A DNA stretch of 64,000 nt from UBA7446 sp038143535 (GTDB taxonomy: Bacteria > Bacteroidota > Bacteroidia > Flavobacteriales > Flavobacteriaceae): contig JAYQMD010000001.1 of NCBI GenBank assembly GCA_038143535.1, positions 1-64,000 of the forward strand. The letters are read 5' to 3'. Of this stretch, positions 53,653-61,969 are shown in pieces. The notes below the pieces were generated by a model, which was not told where the DNA came from, ran no database searches, and saw nothing but the letters and a program-made list of their open reading frames with translations. Every line of letters begins with the position of its first letter. The stretch's first letter is position 1. The position numbers and the translations under genes are program-made.

Positions 53653-56600
53653 TTATCTAATTAAGCTAAAATGTCCCGTAAAAGTTCGGCCATCTTCTAA
53701 CCTTACCCTGAACCAGTAATCATCAGCAGGCATGGGCGTGCTGTTGTAGGTGCCGTCCCAACCGAGACCATCGGGTGCAATTTGTGCCAACAGTCTTCCA
53801 TGCCGATCAAAAATATAAATCAAAGACTGCGACTGGAATACCCCGTTTACTCCTAAAACCTGCCAATTATCGTCTTGGCCATTGCCATTTGGTGTAAAAT
53901 AAAGCGGATAACCAATTACTGAGACAGCAACACTTTGTATACCACACCCATTTTTGTCTCTTACAGAAACATAGTGTATACCAGGAGGGACGTCTTCGAA
54001 AATTGGGCTATCTTGAAAATTACCCCCATCAAGTGAAAAATCATAATTACCAACCCCAAGCGCACCGGTGTCGGTTAGCACTTCAATTCTGTTTCTACCG
54101 TCTCCAGTTAAGTCAAAGATAGTTAAATCGTCAAGTTCAAATAGCGGAAATTCAGATTCATTCACCACAATAGTTTGGACGGTCTCACAGCCTGTCAAAT
54201 CATCTGTAGCAGTGACTGTATATGTACCGCCAGAGTCAATACTTATTTCTTTAGTGAGTTGTTTAATTGGATTGCCGTCAATTGTCCAAGCATACGTATA
54301 GTTTCCCCCCTCATTGGTAACTGTAATAACATCTTTACCCAAATTGGTACAGAACACCTGTGTTGATGGCAGATCAAATGTTGGAAAAGGCGTCAAAATC
54401 AAATCAGCGACTTTAATGCGCCCTAAACATTCAATTTTTACTCCTACATCTTGAACGCCCGCCCATATTTCCTGTGTTTTTAAGGGTGGATTAACAAGCA
54501 GCGGCTGTGTTACTTTAATAGCATTTCTTTGATAAATAGCATCTAATTCACTTTCGTAAAAATTAATTTCTACAGTTGGCATGTTGTAGCCTGGATCTGC
54601 GGCCAATAAATCTGCTCTAATATCGTTGAAAATGGACGCCTCAAAAGTTCCTGTAACTGGAGTACCACTACTTTCATCAACACAATCGTAAAAAGTTAGT
54701 GGCGTAAACGCCGCAGGCGTATCGTTAGTTCCAACAGTAAAAGAAATCTTTATTGGCTCTCTAGGGCCTCCAGCAGTAAACACATCATCAAAACGCGCAC
54801 AAAGAGAATTGTTATCAATGATTTTTATATATACGTTTTGTGAGGAAATACCGACCGGCACAAAAAAAGTCTCGGCGTCAACCACGGGGTTTGTCAAGGC
54901 AGTATCTAAATAAAACTCAAAGGTTTCATTAGCAGCATTTGCAGAATAGCGATCAACAAGTGTGTTGAGGTTGTACTTAATTTGACCATCACTTTCACAT
55001 TGTTCAATTTCTATTGTTGAAATGAGCGCAGTTGGCAGCTTGTCCACAATCAACTTAAAGGAATTGTCATACCTAACACATCCTGTATTAAGATCTTCTA
55101 TGCGAACAAAAATTTCTTTCTCCCTTCCGTCTGCAGGCAGTGTGGTGTAGGACGTAATAGGTGAGTTATCGTTTTTGGCATCACTTAATAAAATGTGATA
55201 GCTGATGTCGTAGCCTAAAGCCGACCCGCCTAAAGCAGCCTCAATTTCAGCTGTTTTTAAGGTTAAATCAAACGTATGTTCGCCGTCTTTATCATTGCCA
55301 ACGGTATCGTCGTCACAATCGTGCAAGTCAGCAATGGTTATTTCTGGCGGAAGGTCTTCAACAGTCAAATAAAAGCTTCCTAAATCGTTAGACATACAGC
55401 CTGTGTCCGTATTAGCTACTCTGAAAAACAGCATTTGAGGGTTTTCCGTATTGGTAAAGGGCACTGTAGTTGAGATGCTATCAGCAACAGCAGCCTTATC
55501 TGTCATGTAATAAAAGATATCTCTGTCAATGGCTCCTAGCAACATACCTTCTCTGTGCTTGGCTAAATTAAATTCAGCCTCATTAATGTTAGTGCTGTCT
55601 CCATCTAAATTATTGTCACAAGCTGTGCTCAATACTGGCGTTGAAATATACGGAGTCACTAATGGCAAGTCATTAACTGCTATGGTAATACTGTCCTTAC
55701 AAACCACACTATTTACCCTAATTTCATAAAAATAAGTTGTTGTAACTGAGGGAGTCTCCACAATACTATTGCCTGTCATGCCTATAATCTGGGTTTTATT
55801 GACTTCGCCCACTTCTTGTTTATGCCATTTAACACTTGATTCACCTTCAAACTCAAATATGGGCCAAGAATTGCCATTACCACCATTATCTGCCATATCA
55901 TTCCACACTATACCAGCATTATTAAAATCAAATTGCGCATAGTCTTCTTGTTTATCTTCAATACCAGGCGTAGCAGGATCTAGATTGCCATCACCATCGG
56001 AATCATTGGGACCTCGGTTGGAATCATTTGGCTCATTATTTCCCCAATTTTTATAACTTGTAGCGTCAATAACTTTGCCATCTAACCATACCCAGCCTTC
56101 ATTTACTTGCCCATTTTTTAAGGCTTCAACTTGCCTAAGGCCCAACCAAAAATGATTGTTCTGAGGGACACCCGCATAACCTCTTCTCACTAACTCATTG
56201 TATACTGCTTCTTCTTCACTTTTAGAATTAATCACATACATGGACGCACCAGACCCCAAAGACTTGATAAGGCTTTTGGCCGTTGTCCAAGGCATGGGAT
56301 CTTTTTTAAGGAAATAATGTGACCCCTGATAACTTAAAAATTTTTCGTATGATGAATCAAGACTGCTCTCAAATTCAAAAACGGTTTGTGGTACTCCTGT
56401 GGCAGTAATAGTTATTGGGTCCCCCAAACAAACAGTATTATTCAGATTAGAGGAATTGAGCGTAGGACTTGCAATAATAACATTAGTAACCGAGCGAATG
56501 GGACTCTCTGCACCAGTGCTATTGACAGCACTTACAAAATAATCTTCTCCATCAACAAGTTGGTCAGTGTTGGCGAGTGGAGCTCCTCCAATTTCATTTT

Positions 56601-59600
56601 CGTAAATATTTATATCATTTCTTCCAATAGCTTTCTTTAAATCGGACACCAATTTTACATTAGTTGCTAAACCTGAAAAACAAAAAGAATACACGCGATT
56701 AAGTATAGGGATTGAAGGAATAGCGAGTACATTTAGCAGAGCCTCGCTAGATGAAGTTGTACACAAATAAGATTCTCCTTTTACCAAAATAGAGAATTTT
56801 TTTCCATCTAAAGAAGTGTCGCTAGTGTTTACACTGAGGGTTTTACCATCTGTAGAGACATTAAATGTAGCATGGTTTGTTATAGGCGCACCATCCATCA
56901 ACCATTGAAATGAATTGGCGTTAGCAACATCAATTGTAAAGCTTGCCGTACTGCCTTCTGTTACTGTTGTCGCCATGGGTTGCGAAGAAAAACTAGGGAT
57001 CAATCCAGGCTCTTGGAAGTCGTATATGCCGTTACTATCGTAGTCTCCTATGGGCAGCGCGTAATCATGAGCAGCTACGGTACCATCATCTCGTATTGTA
57101 CCGGACTCAACGCTCAGCACAGCACTTCCAAATAGTTTGGTATTATTTTCATCGGAGAATCCGGCTTCTATATAATCTGGGCAGCCATCACCGTCACTGT
57201 CTAGTGAAAGTGCATCATTAATTCCATCACCGTCACTGTCTTTTTTATAATTGATTAGCTCAAAGTAGCCGTTGAATTTAGATGCATTTGTATTGTTTGA
57301 TACGTTGTGTAAAAAGCGAATTCCATCATCTGGGGTGTCGCTAGATTTGTTAAAAGAAAAATCATAACCGCCATCATATGCCACACTTGGGTTAAAAGAA
57401 AACTGTATGGAGCTTGCGCTGTATTCTAACACATCTGATTCGTAAATACCGTCAAGGTTGGTATCTATCAGTAACTCGCCAGAGGGATTCAGCATGGTCA
57501 CAGGCGCATTTTCGTTTATGGATTGTAAGGTGAAAGCCTCTTTGTCAGAAATATTGTGTTGTGATGCGGCAGCGTAAGTAATGCGGAGCGTTACGGGGTT
57601 GTCAAAACGATATGCCAAAGAAGCCTCATCTGAAGTGCCAGGATTAAAAGAAGTACTTATCTGGCCAGTAGCATCACCTGTAATGGTTGCACTTTTTTTA
57701 TAGACAACACTTGTTATAACCGTCTTTTCTGCTCCTGAAGGCACGGGTATTAACGGCGAATTAATATCCCTAAAATCGACAGGGATATTACCATAGGATT
57801 CAAGGCTGTTGTGAATGCCGTCATTGTCATTGTCTTCATCCAAATTATCAATAACCCCGTCTTTATCAAAATCAGCAGGACAATATCCAAGTACTAAAGG
57901 CTCAGAAAAGCGGGCAGGGTTTGGCAAACAATTAATAACGGCTGCAGCGCGGTACTGGCCTGTGGTTTTTGGCGTATAATTTCGAGGATCCTTTAAAGTA
58001 GGACTGTTGAAAATATTCTCCCACAGATTGGTTGTAATGTTTTTTTTCTGCCATTTAAATTCGTCAAAGCCATCATAAGCGGAATTAGGGATGTTAAAAA
58101 CTACATTTGAACTACCGTCTTCGAAAAGGCAGCTTCCTAGCGTGCCAACAGTTAGTTCAGGGCTTATTTTAGGTTCAAGCGTAAAGCCAGAGTAAAAAGC
58201 TCCAGAAGTTGCAGCTGAGTTTACATTGAAATACGAAACATAAAGCTCATCAGACCCGACAACAGCGATGTCTCCAGTAATGTCGTTTACACGGTGAATG
58301 GTATAGGCGTCAACCCCTCCTATTGGAATGTCTATTTCCGCTGCTGCTTGTGGTCCAATGGGCGCACCATTAAGCGTAACGGTTGACCCTGCTTTACTCA
58401 AAACAAACGCACTTCCAGCAAAGGCACCTCCACTTGAAACGCTCCCCCCGTCAACCTCATCTATTTGCGCAATGCTCTCAACGTCTCCTGTGGAAGCACA
58501 GTTAAGCGGCGGCACAAAAAACATACCTTGGTTGGCAGAATAGCTATGCCTATTATTTCTGCCGTTTAATTGAGTAAACTTATCTCCCGTGCCTTGAAAC
58601 AAATAAATATTTTTGTTTGATGTTATGTACATGTATTGCAAAGGGCTTGTTGCCGAATAACTGGTTCCCTCTACAAAAAAATGCTCACCAGCATTTAATG
58701 TATTCTTACCAGACTCAGGGTCGTTGTATGGATTTCCGTTAATTTCAATCGTGGTTCCATCTTCATCGGCAATGATTAGTGCGTTTTCAATACTGTTAAA
58801 GCTGTCTCCTTTTACAATAATATAGGAAGTGGCATCTACAGTAGGATTGATGCTAACCAATTGATCCATTCCCATGTCACCGCCCGTAAAATAATTTTTT
58901 TCATCCTGAGGGGTTAGGGGTGGGCTGTCTATTATTTCGTTACTAAAGCTGCCGTAAAGGCTTCCCGTGTTAACAACGATTTCTTTGGTTGAGGTGATAA
59001 GCGTCCCAATATTAGCAACAACATCATTTCCGTAGAACGAAGCGATAAAAACTTCGTCTTTATTTAATTGAACAGATGTTGGTAAAGCGGCGTTTAAGGA
59101 CGTTAGCGGCGCACCATTGGCCTCAAACGATATGGTATTGTTGTTTTGTGTGCTAACGACTGAAAAAAATGACATATCGTTATTAGTAGTTCGTTCCATG
59201 CCCGCTACTCTAAAACGGGTTCCCAAACCATCAAGCCCTTTGCTTACAATTGCCCCTGCATGATAATCGTGTCTTACCCGTACAGAAACATAGATTTCTT
59301 TGTCAGAAACGATTTTGTATCCTTTGTTTTCAAATATGTGTTGGGCAGTTACGTCATTTGCGATTGCGCCAATAATATTACGATCTAATGCTGAGCTGTA
59401 GGAGCTATTATTTGTTACGCTAGCAGAAATCCATGAACTTGCCGGGCTTCCTAAGGGCCGTATGCTAAAGTTAGCAACAGGTTCAGGAGTTGAGATGTAA
59501 ATATAAACGCTTTTAAAATAGTCATCATTGGCTGCTGTATCAAAATAGGGCAATGGCGGAATGTAATGCACCTTACTTAGCTGTCCGAATAACGACGTGG

Positions 59601-59661
59601 GCATGCACAAAACGAACGCAATAAAACAAATCGGCACTGTATTTCGAAGCAACTTTAGCAT
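53653..59661 (-). CDS. Giant T9SS-secreted protein with C-type lectin domain and gliding-type sorting domain
   Basis: The 2002-residue protein starts with a signal peptide (MLKLLRNTVPICFIAFVLCM, cleavage after SLFG). The N-terminal third resembles IgGFc-binding-type adhesin modules (inference). TSP3-like acidic runs follow near 597 (DFDKDGVIDNLDEDNDNDGI) and 805-825. A C-type lectin-like domain at about 1105-1265 has the EPN sugar motif in NWGNNEPNDSN and WND in IVWNDMADNG. Ig-like repeats with paired cysteines fill 1290-1900, and the last 90 residues (YPLYFTPNGNGQDDNWQVLG to the end) are a T9SS type B sorting domain. It should be anchored on or released from the cell surface and bind sugars with calcium. 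Confidence 0.85.
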   Translation of the reverse strand: MLKLLRNTVPICFIAFVLCMPTSLFGQLSKVHYIPPLPYFDTAANDDYFKSVYIYISTPEPVANFSIRPLGSPASSWISASVTNNSSYSSALDRNIIGAIANDVTAQHIFENKGYKIVSDKEIYVSVRVRHDYHAGAIVSKGLDGLGTRFRVAGMERTTNNDMSFFSVVSTQNNNTISFEANGAPLTSLNAALPTSVQLNKDEVFIASFYGNDVVANIGTLITSTKEIVVNTGSLYGSFSNEIIDSPPLTPQDEKNYFTGGDMGMDQLVSINPTVDATSYIIVKGDSFNSIENALIIADEDGTTIEINGNPYNDPESGKNTLNAGEHFFVEGTSYSATSPLQYMYITSNKNIYLFQGTGDKFTQLNGRNNRHSYSANQGMFFVPPLNCASTGDVESIAQIDEVDGGSVSSGGAFAGSAFVLSKAGSTVTLNGAPIGPQAAAEIDIPIGGVDAYTIHRVNDITGDIAVVGSDELYVSYFNVNSAATSGAFYSGFTLEPKISPELTVGTLGSCLFEDGSSNVVFNIPNSAYDGFDEFKWQKKNITTNLWENIFNSPTLKDPRNYTPKTTGQYRAAAVINCLPNPARFSEPLVLGYCPADFDKDGVIDNLDEDNDNDGIHNSLESYGNIPVDFRDINSPLIPVPSGAEKTVITSVVYKKSATITGDATGQISTSFNPGTSDEASLAYRFDNPVTLRITYAAASQHNISDKEAFTLQSINENAPVTMLNPSGELLIDTNLDGIYESDVLEYSASSIQFSFNPSVAYDGGYDFSFNKSSDTPDDGIRFLHNVSNNTNASKFNGYFELINYKKDSDGDGINDALSLDSDGDGCPDYIEAGFSDENNTKLFGSAVLSVESGTIRDDGTVAAHDYALPIGDYDSNGIYDFQEPGLIPSFSSQPMATTVTEGSTASFTIDVANANSFQWLMDGAPITNHATFNVSTDGKTLSVNTSDTSLDGKKFSILVKGESYLCTTSSSEALLNVLAIPSIPILNRVYSFCFSGLATNVKLVSDLKKAIGRNDINIYENEIGGAPLANTDQLVDGEDYFVSAVNSTGAESPIRSVTNVIIASPTLNSSNLNNTVCLGDPITITATGVPQTVFEFESSLDSSYEKFLSYQGSHYFLKKDPMPWTTAKSLIKSLGSGASMYVINSKSEEEAVYNELVRRGYAGVPQNNHFWLGLRQVEALKNGQVNEGWVWLDGKVIDATSYKNWGNNEPNDSNRGPNDSDGDGNLDPATPGIEDKQEDYAQFDFNNAGIVWNDMADNGGNGNSWPIFEFEGESSVKWHKQEVGEVNKTQIIGMTGNSIVETPSVTTTYFYEIRVNSVVCKDSITIAVNDLPLVTPYISTPVLSTACDNNLDGDSTNINEAEFNLAKHREGMLLGAIDRDIFYYMTDKAAVADSISTTVPFTNTENPQMLFFRVANTDTGCMSNDLGSFYLTVEDLPPEITIADLHDCDDDTVGNDKDGEHTFDLTLKTAEIEAALGGSALGYDISYHILLSDAKNDNSPITSYTTLPADGREKEIFVRIEDLNTGCVRYDNSFKLIVDKLPTALISTIEIEQCESDGQIKYNLNTLVDRYSANAANETFEFYLDTALTNPVVDAETFFVPVGISSQNVYIKIIDNNSLCARFDDVFTAGGPREPIKISFTVGTNDTPAAFTPLTFYDCVDESSGTPVTGTFEASIFNDIRADLLAADPGYNMPTVEINFYESELDAIYQRNAIKVTQPLLVNPPLKTQEIWAGVQDVGVKIECLGRIKVADLILTPFPTFDLPSTQVFCTNLGKDVITVTNEGGNYTYAWTIDGNPIKQLTKEISIDSGGTYTVTATDDLTGCETVQTIVVNESEFPLFELDDLTIFDLTGDGRNRIEVLTDTGALGVGNYDFSLDGGNFQDSPIFEDVPPGIHYVSVRDKNGCGIQSVAVSVIGYPLYFTPNGNGQDDNWQVLGVNGVFQSQSLIYIFDRHGRLLAQIAPDGLGWDGTYNSTPMPADDYWFRVRLEDGRTFTGHFSLIR

Positions 59662-59700
59662 AGGTTTATGTAACTTGCACGAATGTAATGAATTCTTTAC

Positions 59701-60702
59701 ATGTCGAATAAGAATATATTATTTACCAAACTGATTCCCCTCTTATTTATGTTTGTTACACCTGTAGCAGCACAATACCGCATGCCCATATATACCGATT
59801 ATCTCACCGATAATTATTTTTTGCTTCATCCCGCAATGGCAGGTGCCCACTATGAGGGGCTGAAAGTTAGGATGTCTTTTAGAACGCAGTGGTTAGAGAT
59901 TGCTAACGCCCCTTCCATGCAGACATTAAATGTGCACGCAAGAGTAGGTGATAAATCCGGCATTGGCGGTATGGTTTTCAATGACAAAAATGGTTTTCAT
60001 TCTAATACAGGAATTCAAGCAACTTATGCGCATCATATAAATTTCTATAGATCACAAAACGAAATTAATCAACTCTCATTTGGCTTATCGGCCGGCGGCT
60101 CTTTTCATCGACACGATCAGACCGCTTTTTCCCCTTCTTCAGAAGCAGTCATAAAAGAAGAGCAAGTTAATAGTTCAAGTATTTACATGGATGTTGGCAT
60201 CATGTATAATCTAGTCTCTTTTTATACTCATCTTACTATCCAAAACCTTGTTTTTCAAGGCAAGAACGTCGGCGACCAAGTATTACTCGAAAGCCCTATG
60301 CGTTTTTTGGTGTCTGCAGGAAACTTTTTTGAAATTACCTCCAAGTGGGCCTTGGAGCCCTCACTTTTGGCTGACTATTTGCAATATGTCGACCGACCGA
60401 ACCTAGATATTAGTCTAAAATCACACCACAGTATTCGTCAAACACAGTTATGGTTGGGCACTTCATATCGAAAAGGAGTTACGAATACGCTTGACAACAC
60501 CTCAATTGCTTCTTACAACGAACCATTTACCCAACTTACCCTTTTAACAGGTGTAAAACACCAAAACTGGACCTTTTCATATGCCTATACCGTTGGTCTT
60601 GGAAATATAAAAATCAACAACACTGGCTTTCACCAGTTCACACTCGGCATCGACTTTTTAAGCGATGAATACCGTCCAACCATTATACGAGGAATTCTGT
60701 AG
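59701..60702 (+). CDS. PorP/SprF family type IX secretion system membrane protein
   Basis: The 333-residue protein has a signal peptide ending VTPVAAQ, then the family start YRMPIYTDYLTDNYFLLHPA followed by MAGAHYEGLKVRMSFRTQW and the beta-barrel pattern (GIGGMVFNDKNGFHSNTGIQ), ending QFTLGIDFLSDEYRPTIIRG. PorP/SprF proteins are outer-membrane proteins often encoded beside large type B T9SS substrates, which they help to export or anchor. It diverges from the 2002-residue gene over a 39-bp spacer, the expected partner arrangement. Confidence 0.9.
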   Translation: MSNKNILFTKLIPLLFMFVTPVAAQYRMPIYTDYLTDNYFLLHPAMAGAHYEGLKVRMSFRTQWLEIANAPSMQTLNVHARVGDKSGIGGMVFNDKNGFHSNTGIQATYAHHINFYRSQNEINQLSFGLSAGGSFHRHDQTAFSPSSEAVIKEEQVNSSSIYMDVGIMYNLVSFYTHLTIQNLVFQGKNVGDQVLLESPMRFLVSAGNFFEITSKWALEPSLLADYLQYVDRPNLDISLKSHHSIRQTQLWLGTSYRKGVTNTLDNTSIASYNEPFTQLTLLTGVKHQNWTFSYAYTVGLGNIKINNTGFHQFTLGIDFLSDEYRPTIIRGIL

Positions 60703-60711
60703 TTTTGACTC

Positions 60712-61509
60712 ATGAAAGTATATTTACTCATAGCATTTTTCTTGTTTTATTTTGCCACACCACACTACGCCAGTGCTGAAGCTTGGGGAAGCACCGGACA
60801 TCGCGTAATAGGGGCTGTGGCCCAAAAGCACTTAACCCCAAAAACAGCACAACAAGTGAATGCACTTTTAGGCGGTATGTCGCTCGCCTTTGTTTCTACC
60901 TATGCCGATGAAATTCGCTCTGATAATAGATATGACCACCTAGCGCCTTGGCATTATGTCAACATGGATCAACACACGCGATACCATGAGGCGGAAAAAA
61001 CCACCAAGGGTGATATCGTAACTGCTATTGAAACTTGTATAGAAACCCTAAAAAACCCAACCGCATCAAAAGAAGACAAGGCTTTTTATCTAAAATTACT
61101 TGTGCATTTTATAGGTGACATACACCAACCGTTCCATGCGGGCAGAAAGGAAGATAGAGGCGGAAATAGCATTGACCTTTTTTGGTTTGGCAAACGCACT
61201 AACCTCCACCGATTGTGGGATACCGATTTAATTGAGCATTATAACATGAGCTACAGCGAACTTGCAGCTGATCTGCCAAAACGCACAACAGACGAAAAAG
61301 CAGTTGTCATGGCAGCGCCCTTATTAGATTGGGTTAACCAATCCCAAGACTTAGCAAATACGCTTTATGACAAAACCCCACAAGGCAGTAGACTTGGGTA
61401 TGTTTATCACTATCAAAATTTCGAAACAGTTCGCAAGCAGCTGTTATTTGCTGGACTACGTCTTGCCGCTACTCTAAATACTATTTTTGATCCAGTACAG
61501 AATGGTTGA
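60712..61509 (+). CDS. S1/P1 family zinc nuclease
   Basis: The 265-residue protein has a signal peptide whose predicted cleavage (after SAEA) leaves tryptophan 25 as the mature N-terminus; in P1 nuclease this Trp ligates zinc. Further ligands: STGHRVIG, HLAPWHYVNMD, LLVHFIGDIHQPFHAG and the NLHRLWDTDLIEH motif. It would be a periplasmic or secreted single-strand nuclease or phosphatase-like enzyme for nucleic acid scavenging. It starts nine bases after the PorP gene and overlaps the CYTH gene. Confidence 0.9.
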   Translation: MKVYLLIAFFLFYFATPHYASAEAWGSTGHRVIGAVAQKHLTPKTAQQVNALLGGMSLAFVSTYADEIRSDNRYDHLAPWHYVNMDQHTRYHEAEKTTKGDIVTAIETCIETLKNPTASKEDKAFYLKLLVHFIGDIHQPFHAGRKEDRGGNSIDLFWFGKRTNLHRLWDTDLIEHYNMSYSELAADLPKRTTDEKAVVMAAPLLDWVNQSQDLANTLYDKTPQGSRLGYVYHYQNFETVRKQLLFAGLRLAATLNTIFDPVQNG

Positions 61510-61969
61510 AATTGAGCGTAAATTTTTGGTAGACGATCTAAAGCAAGCTATTCTTTCACCCCGACATTCTTTTCAGATTTTCCAAGGATATATTTCCAAC
61601 GATCCTGAGCGTACCGTTCGCCTACGCATTGGGGACGGCAAAGGATTTTTGACCATAAAAGGGGCATCCTCCACCGAGGGCACCACCCGCTTAGAATGGG
61701 AGCAAGAAATACCCTTAACGGAAGCAAAAGCATTGATGCCATTGTGCCTGCCTGGTCTTATCCAAAAGACAAGGCATCACGTTGTTGATCAGCAACAACT
61801 TTTTGAGGTCGATGTTTTTGAAGGTGCACTTACGGGTTTGGTCATTGCCGAGATTGAACTTAAAAACCCCAAGGATAAAATTCAGCTTCCTGCATGGATT
61901 GGTAAAGAAGTTACGGGCGATAAACGTTACTACAACAGTCACTTAGCCGTTCACGGTATGCCGTCTTAA
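61502..61969 (+). CDS. CYTH domain-containing protein
   Basis: The ATG at 61502 gives 155 residues starting MVEIERKFLVDDLKQA, with the EIERKFLV signature of CYTH triphosphate-tunnel enzymes, the TVRLRIGDGKGFLTIKG strand and LFEVDVFEGALTGLVIAEIE. Family members hydrolyse triphosphates such as thiamine triphosphate or tripolyphosphate with Mg2+. A TTG further upstream is rejected because the family begins at this ATG. The start overlaps the nuclease gene by eight bases, and the stop overlaps that of PBP1A by four. Confidence 0.9.
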   Translation: MVEIERKFLVDDLKQAILSPRHSFQIFQGYISNDPERTVRLRIGDGKGFLTIKGASSTEGTTRLEWEQEIPLTEAKALMPLCLPGLIQKTRHHVVDQQQLFEVDVFEGALTGLVIAEIELKNPKDKIQLPAWIGKEVTGDKRYYNSHLAVHGMPS

